In this document: positions 1-8,991 of the stretch, in pieces
Numbering within the stretch: position 1 is the first letter of the stretch
How the letters are laid out: every line of letters begins with the position of its first letter
Source: Deltaproteobacteria bacterium
Lineage (GTDB): Bacteria > Desulfobacterota > Desulfobaccia > Desulfobaccales > 0-14-0-80-60-11
Length of the DNA stretch: 51,966 nucleotides
Direction: 5' to 3'
Assembly: GCA_003599195.1 (NCBI GenBank)
Contig: QZIZ01000077.1
Location: 1 to 51,966 of the forward strand
Made by a program: the position numbers and the translations under genes
Notes under the pieces: model-generated
What the model was told of the DNA's origin: nothing
The model's database searches: none
What the model saw: the letters and a program-made list of their open reading frames with translations, nothing else

Positions 1-148
1 ATCTCCTGGCTACCCGGCCTTTGTAAATATTGCCGGTGGGGTCGCTTTGCTGATGGCGCTCGACGAAAAACTCCGCCAGCCGCCCATCTTCCAGCATGGC
101 TACCCGGGTGTCATGTTCCGCGACGCTGATGAGTAATGAATTGGCCAT
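1..148 (-). CDS. rng: Ribonuclease E/G family, N-terminal part (runs off the window edge)
   Basis: Reverse strand translates MANSLLISVAEHDTRVAMLEDGRLAEFFVERHQQSDPTGNIYKGRVARR, typical of the RNase E/G N-terminus (ETRVALLE..LxExxVER...GNIYKGRV); lies directly downstream of a TIGR03960-like gene, a common neighbour. Confidence 0.85.
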   Translation of the reverse strand, partial: MANSLLISVAEHDTRVAMLEDGRLAEFFVERHQQSDPTGNIYKGRVARR

Positions 149-247
149 TATCGAGTCGTTAGCTTAAATTTATTCGGGAAAAAGGGGAAAGGGGAAAAAG
201 GGATAAAAAAGAACGATGACTTGCTCTTCCTTTCCCCCTGGTTCCCT

Positions 248-2734
248 TCACATACTCTTTAATTTCAAAATCTGCAAGTCTTTGGTTTGCTCTTCGCTTA
301 ATTGGAAGATGGCCGCCAGGGTATCCGTCACCTTCAGGTTGTCTCTTTCCTGAAAACGCATGGTCAGCCGCAGGTTATGGGGGTCCGCCATTTCCAGCCC
401 GGCCACCAGGGCGCGTAAGTTTACGGTACGCTCTTCCTTGGGGCGCTTCCGGGTCACCGGGAACTCCTCCAGGTTGAGGAAATCGGCGGCCGTTTGGGAA
501 GCGAATAGAGGCTCCGGGCTTGCCACCTGATAGACCGCAATCTTCAGGCGGGGCGGGGACAGCCGCTTCGGCAGGCGCCGGGCCTCCAGGATTCTCAGGC
601 CCGGCGGCAGGACCAGGTTCAGGCCCTCCACCAACTTGCCGGTTTCCACAGGCCCGGCCAGACCCACGTCCAGGGTCTCGGCCAGGCTCTCCACACCCAC
701 GGGCAAGGCCCCATGGAAGGAGACCCGGGGCAATGGATGGAACCCGTCGCTAAAAGACAAAGGGAGCCGGGAGCGGCGCAGCCCCCGGTAAAACGCGGCG
801 ACCATCTCCAGGTGGCTGAGCCAGCGGGCTGCGTCCATCTTGCTGAAGGAGAGGCGGTACCACATCGGCTGGGGGGGCGTCCCCTCGGCCGGCCGCGGTG
901 GCGGCTGGGCCTCCCCGGGCGCGTCTTGGAGGTCCAAGGCAATGCTTTCCTGATCGCAGATACCGCAGTCCTGGCAACCGGCCCGGCGGCAGTCCGGGGT
1001 CTGTAGCCCCTGATAGGCCCGGTCCCTTTCGGCCGCGAGAAATTCCCGGCTCACCCCGGAATCCAGGTGGTCCCAGGGCAGCTTTTCGTCCTGCCCCCTT
1101 TCCCGCAGATAAAAATCAGGATTAACCCCCGTTTCCTGGAAGGCCTCCCGCCAGGGCTCCAGCCGCAGGTGTTCGCTCCAGGCATCCAGGCGGCAGCCCC
1201 GGCGGTAGGCGGCCACAAGCGCCGGGGCCAGGCGGCGGTCGCCCCGGGAAAAGACGCCCTCCAGCCAACTTTGGGCCGCGGAATTCCACTTGGCCTGCAC
1301 CTGGGGATGGCGCAGGCGGTCCTTCACCGCGTGAAGGCGGGTGCGGCTTTCTTCCAGGCCCGCCATGGGCTCCCACTGAAAAGGCGTATGGGCCTTGGGG
1401 ATAAAGGTGGACAGACTGAGGTTGATGCGGCCCCGGCGGCCCTGGGGTGCGCTTTTCAGCACCTGCCGGGTGAGCGCGGCGATGGCCTCCAAATCCTCCG
1501 GCGTCTCGCCGGGGAGGCCGATCATGAAATAGAGTTTCAGAAGCTGCCACCCGGCGCCGAAGGCCCGGGCCGCGGCATTGATGATCTCCTCTTCCGTCAG
1601 GTTCTTGTTGATCAGCCGCCGCAACCGATCGCTCCCCGCTTCCGGGGCCAGGGTCAGGCCGGTGCGCCGCACCCGTTTGATCTGGTCCATCATCTCCGGG
1701 GTCAGGGTGTCGGCCCGAAGCGACGGCAGGGACAGGGCCACCTTCCGGGGGGCCAGCCGGTCCATGAGCCGGGCCAGCAGCCAGGGCAGGGGCCGGTAAT
1801 CGCCGGCGCTCAAGGAGAGCAGGGAGACCTCTTCATAACCCGTGTTATCCAGAGCTTCCTCCACCCAGGCCTCTACTTTGGCCGGGTCCCGCTCCCGGAC
1901 CGGCCGGTAGAGCATGCCCGCCTGGCAGTAGCGGCAGCCCCGGGAGCACCCCCGGGCGATTTCGAGCTGCAGACGGTCATGGACGATCTGGCAGTAAGGG
2001 ACCAGGGGCCGAGGCGAAATCTCGATGCGGTTCAGGTCGCTGAACACCCTTTTGCGGACCACGCCCCGGCGGCCCCGGGGGATGACCTCCCGGAGGCGGC
2101 CGGTTTCATCAAATACGGGTTCGAACAAGGCGGGGACGTAAACCCCGTCGATTTCTTCCAGGGCCTGCCACAGCTCTTTCCGGGTCCCTTTTGCGGCTTT
2201 CCAGGCCTTGACCGCGGCCGCCAGCTCCAGGATCACCTCTTCGCCGTCCCCCAACACCAGGGCGTCGAAAAAGGAGGCCTCCGGCTCGGGATTGCATGCG
2301 GCCGGGCCGCCGCCGATGACCACGGGATCGCCAGGGCCCCGGTCCGCGGCCAGTAACGGAATGCCTCCCAGGTCCAGCATGTTCAGGAGATTGGTATAGC
2401 TCAGTTCATACTGAAGGCTGAAGCCCACCAGATCAAATTGACTCAAAGGCGTGCCGGACTCCAGGCTAGTCAACGGCAGCCGGCTGCCGCGCAGCTCCGC
2501 CTCCAGATCCGGGGCCGGCGCGTAGGCGCGCTCCGCCCAGATATCCTCCCGGCGGTTCAGGATGTCGTAGAGCAGGCCCAGACCCAGGTGGGACATGCCC
2601 ACTTCGTAAAGGTCGGGAAAGAGCAGCGCCACCCGCAGGGATACGGCCCGGGGGTCTTTATAGACGGCGTTGATCTCCCGGCCCCCGTAGCGGCTGGGGC
2701 GCTGGATGCGGCTGAGATAAGAGAAGTCAGTCAA
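248..2734 (-). CDS. TIGR03960-type B12-binding radical SAM protein fused to a C-terminal DUF2344 (TIGR03936-like) domain
   Basis: 828 aa; radical SAM CxxxCxxC motif in 'EIARGCSRGCRYCQAGMLYRPVRER'; C-terminal 'MWYRLSFSKMDAARWLSHLEM...PLSFSDGFHPLPRVSFHGALPVGVES'. Confidence 0.88.
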   Translation of the reverse strand: MTDFSYLSRIQRPSRYGGREINAVYKDPRAVSLRVALLFPDLYEVGMSHLGLGLLYDILNRREDIWAERAYAPAPDLEAELRGSRLPLTSLESGTPLSQFDLVGFSLQYELSYTNLLNMLDLGGIPLLAADRGPGDPVVIGGGPAACNPEPEASFFDALVLGDGEEVILELAAAVKAWKAAKGTRKELWQALEEIDGVYVPALFEPVFDETGRLREVIPRGRRGVVRKRVFSDLNRIEISPRPLVPYCQIVHDRLQLEIARGCSRGCRYCQAGMLYRPVRERDPAKVEAWVEEALDNTGYEEVSLLSLSAGDYRPLPWLLARLMDRLAPRKVALSLPSLRADTLTPEMMDQIKRVRRTGLTLAPEAGSDRLRRLINKNLTEEEIINAAARAFGAGWQLLKLYFMIGLPGETPEDLEAIAALTRQVLKSAPQGRRGRINLSLSTFIPKAHTPFQWEPMAGLEESRTRLHAVKDRLRHPQVQAKWNSAAQSWLEGVFSRGDRRLAPALVAAYRRGCRLDAWSEHLRLEPWREAFQETGVNPDFYLRERGQDEKLPWDHLDSGVSREFLAAERDRAYQGLQTPDCRRAGCQDCGICDQESIALDLQDAPGEAQPPPRPAEGTPPQPMWYRLSFSKMDAARWLSHLEMVAAFYRGLRRSRLPLSFSDGFHPLPRVSFHGALPVGVESLAETLDVGLAGPVETGKLVEGLNLVLPPGLRILEARRLPKRLSPPRLKIAVYQVASPEPLFASQTAADFLNLEEFPVTRKRPKEERTVNLRALVAGLEMADPHNLRLTMRFQERDNLKVTDTLAAIFQLSEEQTKDLQILKLKSM

Positions 2735-3187
2735 AGATTAAACCTTATATTATTTCGCTCTCCCCTCGGCATTATTACCCATAAGCTGAGAGGGTGAGGA
2801 TAACTTATGACGGATATTCAGTATTTGCGGGCCTTATCCCCCCCTCACCCTGCCTCTCCCCCCCAGGGGGGAGAGGGGAATACTTGACATATCCACAAGA
2901 TACAGGCTTATGGTAATGGGAAGCCTCCTGAGGGAAAAGGGAACTGCTTGGCTTATCAATAAAAATAACTCATCGATCTGCGGGTATTAATCCCCTCTCA
3001 CCTCGGGGGAGGGTTAGGGTGAGGGGGGCGTCTTGGCCATGTAGCTGTTATCAGCCAAAAGACGCCACCCCTACCTCGGCCCTCCCCCCTCGAAGGGGGA
3101 GGGGGAAAAGACCGTCCCGCTTAGGTTAAAATATTTACGTGACGGTAAGCGGGAATCATGGCCGCCGATAGGAATTCTCGGATGCTA

Positions 3188-3913
3188 TCAGCCCTGGGCC
3201 AGCCTGATGGCTTCCGGCAATTGGAAGACACCGTCGTACAAGGCCCGGCCGATGATCACCCCCACCACTCCCAGGGGCTCCAGCGGCAGGAGGGCCTCGA
3301 TATCGGAGAGGGAACTCACCCCGCCGGAGGCGATCACCGGCAGGTCCACGGCCTGGGCCATGGCCTTGGTGGCCTCCACGTTGACGCCCTTTTTCACCCC
3401 GTCCCGGGCGATGTCGGTGTAGATCAAGGCTGCGGGTTTGAGAGGAACCAGCTTTTTGGCCACGTCCAGGACGTTCTGGGTGCTGGTCTCGGTCCAGCCC
3501 TCCACCGCCACCATGCCATCTTTGGCGTCCAGGCCCACGGCGATACGGCCGGGATAGGTGGAACAAGCCTTGGCCACCAGGTCCGGGTCTTTCAGCACCG
3601 CGGTGCCCAGGATCAGGCGATCAATGCCCAGGTTGATATACAAGTCCAGAGTCTCCAGGGTGCGCAGGCCGCCGCCCAACTGGATGGGAATGGTGAGCGC
3701 CTGGCGCAGGCCCTTGATGGACTCCAGGTTCTGGGGCCGGGAGCTGAACGCGCCGTCCAAGTCCACCACGTGCAGCCACTTGGCCCCCAAATCTTGCCAC
3801 TTCCGGCCCATGGCCACCGGGTCGTCGCTGAAGACGGTTTCGTCTTCCTTCCTACCCTGGCGCAGCCGCACACACTTGCCGCCCTTCAAGTCAATCGCGG
3901 GAAAAATCAGCAT
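3188..3913 (-). CDS. hisA: Phosphoribosylformimino-5-aminoimidazole carboxamide ribotide isomerase
   Basis: 241 aa; 'MLIFPAIDLKGGKCVRLRQG', 'QLGGGLRTLETLDLYINLGIDRLILGTAVLKDP', 'IASGGVSSLSDIEAL'. Confidence 0.95.
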   Translation of the reverse strand: MLIFPAIDLKGGKCVRLRQGRKEDETVFSDDPVAMGRKWQDLGAKWLHVVDLDGAFSSRPQNLESIKGLRQALTIPIQLGGGLRTLETLDLYINLGIDRLILGTAVLKDPDLVAKACSTYPGRIAVGLDAKDGMVAVEGWTETSTQNVLDVAKKLVPLKPAALIYTDIARDGVKKGVNVEATKAMAQAVDLPVIASGGVSSLSDIEALLPLEPLGVVGVIIGRALYDGVFQLPEAIRLAQG

Positions 3914-4173
3914 AATATGAAAATTTTAACCAAGAATATGGGAACTGACAATCCCCGAGGCGGATAATTACAGCTTTGGCGAATCCCCTTAAAATTTCGA
4001 AAAGTTATTCGAAAATTCTTTCCTCGAGAGGAGTGAGTGGGCATCACGTGAATCTTTCCAGGGAACAGGTTGTTTTATTGCCATCTGGCCGATTCATGCC
4101 CATAAAAGCGCTTGGTCGATGCGCTCAAGCAATTGTTGCCGGGTTTTGGCGAAGAAATCGCTGAACCATTCGG

Positions 4174-4568
4174 TCAGCCGATTTCATGCTGAAGTTCTTG
4201 CCGGAGATAACCATGAAACTTCACCGCCGTCCAATGGAGCTGGTCGGCTAACTTCGGCTGTTCGATGAGCTGGCGATAATGCGCGCTTTGCTCCGGGGTG
4301 ATCTTGGCCGGCCGCCCGGGCCGCTCTCCTTCAATCAGGCCGTCGACACCTTGTTGATTGAAGCGTCTGATCCAGTTGTTCAACTGCGCAGGGAGATGCT
4401 GTATAAAGCGGCCACCTGCTTTGGAGGGATGTTCAAGGCCAAGGCCCTGATAGGCCAACAGACGATTATGGCTCCGCTGGGAAGGAGCGGCTTTGGCGGC
4501 CACTTCCAGTTCCGCTGGGGAACAATTCTCCAGGTTGGGCGCAAGGAGTCTGGGCACGAATTAAACAA
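4174..4568 (-). pseudogene. Degraded IS630-like transposase N-terminal (HTH) region
   Basis: Frame 1 gives 'AELEVAAKAAPSQRSHNRLLAYQGLGL' and 'LNNWIRRFNQQGVDGLIEGERPGRPAKITPEQ'; the intervening HTH 'IPPKQVAALYSISLRS' is in a different frame (ORF 4380..4568). No DDE catalytic domain follows. Confidence 0.65.
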
Positions 4569-4578
4569 AGCATATGTT

Positions 4579-5205
4579 TCACCAGAAGTCTAGTTTTTTT
4601 GTAATCTTATTAACGCCTTCTATCGGAAAAAACTTTTGGCAATCGCTATATTTTACCATCTCCCGGGCCAGGGACGCGGCCTGGTCCAGAAGGGCCGTCT
4701 GATGTTGGATCTCGCCGGGGTTTTTCACCCCCACCGCCCGGAGCAGATAAATCCGCTCATACCCGAACCAGTTGAGCCAGCGTTGATAGCGGGGAAAAAT
4801 ATCGTCATATTGGCCCGCGTCCGGGTTGGCCTGGGCCAACACCAGTACCGCCTTCTTACCCCCCGGAAGGCGGCTGGAAAAATCCGGATTAAAAAAAGAA
4901 TAGGTGCGGTCAAAAAAACATTTCAACTGGCCGCTTAAGTCCCCGAAATAAACCGGGGAGGCCATGACCAGGACGTCCGCTTCCTTAACGATCTCCAGGA
5001 CCGGAGTCAAGTCGTCCTCCTGGATGCAGACCTCGACATTGGCCTTGCAGGCCCCGCATCCCTGACAGCCCTGGAAGGCCATCAGGTTCAGGTGAAAGAC
5101 CCGCACCTCGGCCCCCAATTCCCTGGCGGTAGTCAGGAATCTGTGGGCCAAAGTGCTGCTGTTCCCCTGGGGCCGGGGGCTTCCCAACACCGCGGCGATT
5201 TTCAA
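4579..5205 (-). CDS. Flavodoxin-like NAD(P)H-dependent FMN reductase / iron-sulfur flavoprotein
   Basis: 208 aa; 'AAVLGSPRPQGNSSTLAHRFL', 'CQGCGACKANVEVCIQEDDLTPVLEIVKEADVLVMASPVYFGDLSGQLKCFFDR'. Confidence 0.88.
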   Translation of the reverse strand: MKIAAVLGSPRPQGNSSTLAHRFLTTARELGAEVRVFHLNLMAFQGCQGCGACKANVEVCIQEDDLTPVLEIVKEADVLVMASPVYFGDLSGQLKCFFDRTYSFFNPDFSSRLPGGKKAVLVLAQANPDAGQYDDIFPRYQRWLNWFGYERIYLLRAVGVKNPGEIQHQTALLDQAASLAREMVKYSDCQKFFPIEGVNKITKKLDFW

Positions 5206-5252
5206 GGCTTCCTCCTGGGGGAAATATCCGGCACGGCTTTTCTTTCCATAAG

Positions 5253-5468
5253 CTATTCGCCCAGGATATTCAAAACATTATTACAGTATCTTTCCCAACT
5301 GATCCATTTCACTTCGTCGATTTCTCCCCTTTCAAACATCTCCCTGGTGCTGTCGTCAACAATGGGATCCTCACCGCCGCAGGAAAGCCGGTACATCTGC
5401 TCCATTTCCTTGATCGCAGCCCGGTAAATGGACTTTTTGGTCGGCCGGAAATCAACAATCTCTCCCAT
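5253..5468 (-). CDS. Small hypothetical protein
   Basis: ORF 5253..5519; likely start MGEIVDFRPTKKSIYRAAIKEM at 5468. Confidence 0.5.
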   Translation of the reverse strand: MGEIVDFRPTKKSIYRAAIKEMEQMYRLSCGGEDPIVDDSTREMFERGEIDEVKWISWERYCNNVLNILGE

Positions 5469-5845
5469 GGTCTGCACCTCCTCATCCACTTGTCGGCCGG
5501 CTAGGGAGCCCTGATGCAAATAAGGGTAAAGCAGCGCCTGGTTACCTCAGCCCTAATCCAGCCGGCAGTAATAAATCCTTCCATGCCTCTTACATCGGCA
5601 AAATCGTCTCGAATCTGAACGGATTTTGTTCTAAACAATGGAATGGGAAAATTTTCCCAAGTCTTGAAAAGTTCCGAGTTCCAGGTTCCGAGTTCCGAGT
5701 TAAGAAAATGCCGATCAGGAACTTTTCATAATTTGTGGGTGGGCCGGAGGCTCATGAATGACTGCTAACCCCACCTTTTTCTTGACTATACCGCAATATG
5801 TAATTATAAGTTCATTAGTGTATTTCCAAATTCAGGAAGTGACTT

Positions 5846-6457
5846 ATGATTTTCGGTAAAAAAGCCGTGATGGCTTTGGCAGCCGTGTCGGCCCGGCAGG
5901 TGGAGCATTGGGCTGCCACCGGCGTGGTCAGACCCTCCATACCCGCAGCGGGTAAAGGAAGCAGGCGGGGGTATTCCTTTAAAGACCTGGTGGCCTTGCG
6001 AGTGGCCAAGAGGCTCAAGGAGGAAGGAATCAGCCTGCAGAAAATCAGACAGATCCTTGCCTTCTTAAGGAAGAATTTCCCTGAGAAAAAAGAGCCTTTG
6101 GCCGAACTCCGTTTTCTGACCGACGGCAAAGACTTGTTTGTCTTAACAGATGATCCGCAAGTGGCCTTAAACGCTCTAAAACGGCAGTTCGTCTTTTCCC
6201 TGGCCCTGGGAGAAATCATGGAAGGGCTCCGGGGGGAGCTGAAGAAGTTGGCGGCCCCCAAAGAGGAAAAAATTATGTTGGGGAATAGTTCCTTTACCGT
6301 GGTTTTGACCCCGGACCTGGAAGATGGCGGCTTTAGGGTTCAATGCCGGGAAGAACCCGCGGCCGTCTCCCATGGGGCAACGGAACAAGAGGCCCTGGAC
6401 AATATTATTGACGCCTTGCAATTATGTTTGGAACATGAAAAGGATATAGCTGGCTGA
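5846..6457 (+). CDS. MerR-type HTH protein with C-terminal HicB-like domain
   Basis: N-term 'VSARQVEHWAATGVVRPS...RRGYSFKDLVALRVAKRLKEEGISLQKIRQIL'; C-term 'FTVVLTPDLEDGGFRVQCREEPAAVSHGATEQEALDNIIDALQLCLE' resembles the HicB partial RNase H-like fold. Confidence 0.75.
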   Translation: MIFGKKAVMALAAVSARQVEHWAATGVVRPSIPAAGKGSRRGYSFKDLVALRVAKRLKEEGISLQKIRQILAFLRKNFPEKKEPLAELRFLTDGKDLFVLTDDPQVALNALKRQFVFSLALGEIMEGLRGELKKLAAPKEEKIMLGNSSFTVVLTPDLEDGGFRVQCREEPAAVSHGATEQEALDNIIDALQLCLEHEKDIAG

Positions 6458-6588
6458 TTGGTTTTCTCGAGCGGAACCCTTTCGGAATCTCTCTCAAATT
6501 TTCTCTTGAACTTTTAAGGTATTGTAGATATAAACAGATCATTCGGGGTAAGAAACCCCGGTTCGCGAAAAACCCCAAATTAAAAATC

Positions 6589-6643
6589 AAAGCCATGAAG
6601 GCTGGCGATCCCCTGAAGGGGACGTTGCCCCATGGCTTTTTTT
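6589..6643 (+). promoter_or_regulatory. Stem-loop with U-tract, upstream of the Ni/Co transporter operon
   Basis: AAAGCCATG...CATGGCTTTTTTT perfect outer stem with inner GATCCCCTGAAGGGG hairpin. Confidence 0.5.
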
Positions 6644-6766
6644 GTGGCCCGGGGCTTCCTGGAATCTAATAGCAATGGCATATCCTCATGAAACAAACTG
6701 GTATGCTAACGTATCGATTTTTTTTTACGGAAAGCGAGCCTTTTGCAAAATGCTTAATTAATCATA

Positions 6767-6857
6767 ATTCTCTCTGCGTATCCTCTGCGTCCTCTGCGTC
6801 TCTGCGGTAAAAATAAAGGAACATTCACCGCAGAGACGCAGAGAGCGCAGAGAAAGG
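6767..6857. repeat. Dispersed inverted-repeat element (CTCTGCGTCTCTGCGGT family)
   Basis: 'tctctgcgtcctctgcgtctctgcggtaaaaa...ttcaccgcagagacgcagagagcgcagagaaa' forms a long hairpin; related copies at 13201, 14166, 25431 and 27865. Confidence 0.8.
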
Positions 6858-6926
6858 ACAGGCAGAGAAAAGACATCTGCAAAAGATTCGGAAAACGAAA
6901 ACCGCAAAACGGAAAACGGTCCTAAA

Positions 6927-7532
6927 ATGCACATTTCCGAAGGAGTGCTCAGCCCCGCGGTCCTGGCCGGGGGCGCGGGCCTGGCGGTGTTGGGCACCGC
7001 CATCGGCCTGAAAAAAATGGATTACGAGGCCATCCCCCGGGTGGCCATCCTCTCCGCGGCCTTTTTCGTGGCCTCCCTCATCCGGGTGCCGGTGGGGCCG
7101 GTGGGCCTGCACCTGGTGCTCAACGGCCTCCTGGGGCTGCTGCTGGGCTGGGCGGCGGTACCCGCCATCCTCATCGCCCTGGTTCTCCAGGCCTTGCTCT
7201 TTCAATTCGGCGGGCTGACGGTCCTGGGAGTGAACACGGTGATCATGGCCGCGCCCGCAGTCTTTTGCTTTTATGCCTATCGTCCTTTATTGCGCCGTCC
7301 GGGCAAACCGGCCGCGGTGGGGGCCTTTGCCTGCGGCGCCAGCGCCATTCTGCTGAGCGGCCTGCTGGCGGCCGGGGCCTTGATCACCACCGGGGAGGCC
7401 TTTCTCCAGGTGGCGGAACTGGCCCTGGCGGCCCATATACCGGTGATGATCATCGAAGGGATCATCACCCTCTTTATTTTCCGGTTCATTAAAAAGGTCC
7501 GGCCCGAGATGTTGGAGGGGATGTATGAATAA
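6927..7532 (+). CDS. Cobalt/nickel ECF transporter S component (CbiM/NikM)
   Basis: 'MHISEGVLSPAVLAGGAGLAVLGTAIGLKKM...PVGPVGLHLVLNGLLGLLLGWAAVPAILIALVLQALLFQFGGLTVLGVNTVIMAAPA'. Confidence 0.92.
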   Translation: MHISEGVLSPAVLAGGAGLAVLGTAIGLKKMDYEAIPRVAILSAAFFVASLIRVPVGPVGLHLVLNGLLGLLLGWAAVPAILIALVLQALLFQFGGLTVLGVNTVIMAAPAVFCFYAYRPLLRRPGKPAAVGAFACGASAILLSGLLAAGALITTGEAFLQVAELALAAHIPVMIIEGIITLFIFRFIKKVRPEMLEGMYE

Positions 7533-8220
7533 GTTCCAAGTTCGTAGGGTGCGTTTCACGCACCCTAAATGGCTTGCGAAAAAGCCAAGGATATGGAACT
7601 ACCAGGTCCTGGGCTTCTTCCTATTCCTGGCTTTGGGTTTGTTCGACTCCCCGGCCCTGGCCCATCGAGTGCTGGTCTTCGCCCATGCAACCGGGGACAC
7701 CATCCACACGGAAAGCAAGTTTGTCCCCGACAGCCCGGTGCGCCAGGGCCGGGTGCAGGTATCGGATCAAAAGACCGGCCAGGTTCTGGTGTCCGGCAAA
7801 ACCGATGAGAAGGGGAAATTCTCCTTTAAAATTCCTTCTGACGCCGCGGCCCAAAAAATGGACCTGAAGATCGTGGTGGCCGCAGGCCAGGGCCATCAAG
7901 GGGAATGGCTGCTGAAAGCCGCGGCTTATCTGCCGGAAGCGAAAGCCGCTCCGGGCGCAACTCCTCCCCCGTCGTCCCCGGCGGCGTCCGCCTCGATCCC
8001 GGCAGCTCCCGGGGCCAAAACCGCAGCCGTTGACACCCACCTGCTGGAAACAACGGTGAACCAGGCCCTGGAGCGCCAATTGGCGCCCATAAATAAGCAG
8101 CTTGCAGAGCTGGCCGTGCGCCGCACTTCTCTGACCGATATCATCGGCGGCTTCGGCTATATCCTGGGTTTCTTCGGCATCTGGGCCTACTTCCAGAGCA
8201 AAAGGAAAAAAGATTCTTGA
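7525..8220 (+). CDS. NikL-like carboxypeptidase-regulatory-like membrane protein of the Ni/Co transporter
   Basis: 'LAHRVLVFAHATGDTIHTESKFVPDSPVRQGRVQVSDQKTGQVLVSGKTDEKGKFSFKIP' and one C-terminal TM 'DIIGGFGYILGFFGIWAYF'; lies between cbiM and cbiQ. Confidence 0.75.
   Translation: MNKFQVRRVRFTHPKWLAKKPRIWNYQVLGFFLFLALGLFDSPALAHRVLVFAHATGDTIHTESKFVPDSPVRQGRVQVSDQKTGQVLVSGKTDEKGKFSFKIPSDAAAQKMDLKIVVAAGQGHQGEWLLKAAAYLPEAKAAPGATPPPSSPAASASIPAAPGAKTAAVDTHLLETTVNQALERQLAPINKQLAELAVRRTSLTDIIGGFGYILGFFGIWAYFQSKRKKDS
7544..7567. repeat. Dispersed GTAGGGTGCG...CGCACCCTAC palindrome
   Basis: GTAGGGTGCGTTTCACGCACCCTA; other copies at 13123-13145, 14241-14263, 14593-14613, 15062-15083 and 47373-47395. 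Confidence 0.9.
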
Positions 8221-8987
8221 GTCTTCTACAAGAGCCTTTTGCCGACGGTGCATCCATTGCGCACCGGTTGGACCCCCGGGGCAGGGTGCTGGCGGCCGGG
8301 GCCTTTGCGGTCCTGATGGCCGCGGCCCGGACCTATGCTGCCGTTATAGCCGGATTGGCCCTGGCCCTGATTCTCCTGGCCCTGGCCCGGCTCCCCTGGA
8401 AGAAAGTGGGCGCCCGGCTGCTGGTGGTGAACGGTTTTATAGTATTTCTCTGGTTCGTCCTGCCTTTAACTTATCCGGGGGAGGAGGTGTTCAGGCTGGG
8501 GCCTCTGGCCGTCAGCCGCCAGGGCCTGTTATCTACCGGGTTGATCACCTTGAAGTCCAACGCCATGATGATCGCTCTGATCGCCCTCATCGCCACGCAG
8601 CCGGTGAACACCCTGGGAGAGGCCCTGCAGCAGCTCAGGCTGCCCGGCAAGTTGTGCCATCTATTGCTATTTACCTACCGCTATCTGCACGTCTTCGAAC
8701 AGGAATTCCAGCGCCTGGTCCAGGCTCTGAAAATCCGGGGATTCCGGGCCGGCACCAATCTCCATACCTACCGCACTTACGCCAATCTGGCGGCTATGCT
8801 CCTGGTGCACAGCTTTGACCGGGCCGACCGGGTGTACCGGGCCATGCTCTGCCGGGGCTTTAAAGGGAAGTTTTACAGCCTGCGGACCTTTTCCTGGCAG
8901 GCCCGGGACCTGGTCTTCGGCCTGCTGTCTTTACTGGCCCTGGCCGGGCTCCTGTACCTGGAGTGGCGGGACGCCGGCTCCTTGTGA
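8217..8987 (+). CDS. cbiQ: Cobalt/nickel ECF transporter T component
   Basis: 256 aa; 'AHRLDPRGRVLAAGAFAVLMAA', 'KLCHLLLFTYRYLHVFEQEFQRLVQALKIRGFR', 'MLLVHSFDRADRVYRAMLCRGFKGKF'. Confidence 0.9.
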   Translation: MSLLQEPFADGASIAHRLDPRGRVLAAGAFAVLMAAARTYAAVIAGLALALILLALARLPWKKVGARLLVVNGFIVFLWFVLPLTYPGEEVFRLGPLAVSRQGLLSTGLITLKSNAMMIALIALIATQPVNTLGEALQQLRLPGKLCHLLLFTYRYLHVFEQEFQRLVQALKIRGFRAGTNLHTYRTYANLAAMLLVHSFDRADRVYRAMLCRGFKGKFYSLRTFSWQARDLVFGLLSLLALAGLLYLEWRDAGSL

Positions 8988-8991
8988 GGTT

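Noticed and set aside
1067-2356. Long antisense ORF (429 aa, +) opposite the radical SAM gene
   Set aside because: High-GC antisense open frame with low-complexity Gly/Pro/Gln/His composition; the opposite strand has a clear family match. The same applies to 17022..18404 +, 20370..21530 +, 31458..32174 -, 32706..33827 -, 45638..46465 + and 50445..51647 -.
6541-6643. Cobalamin or GEMM (c-di-GMP) riboswitch upstream of cbiM
   Set aside because: No B12-box-like or GEMM core motif recognised; only stem-loops are visible, so it is reported as an unassigned structure.
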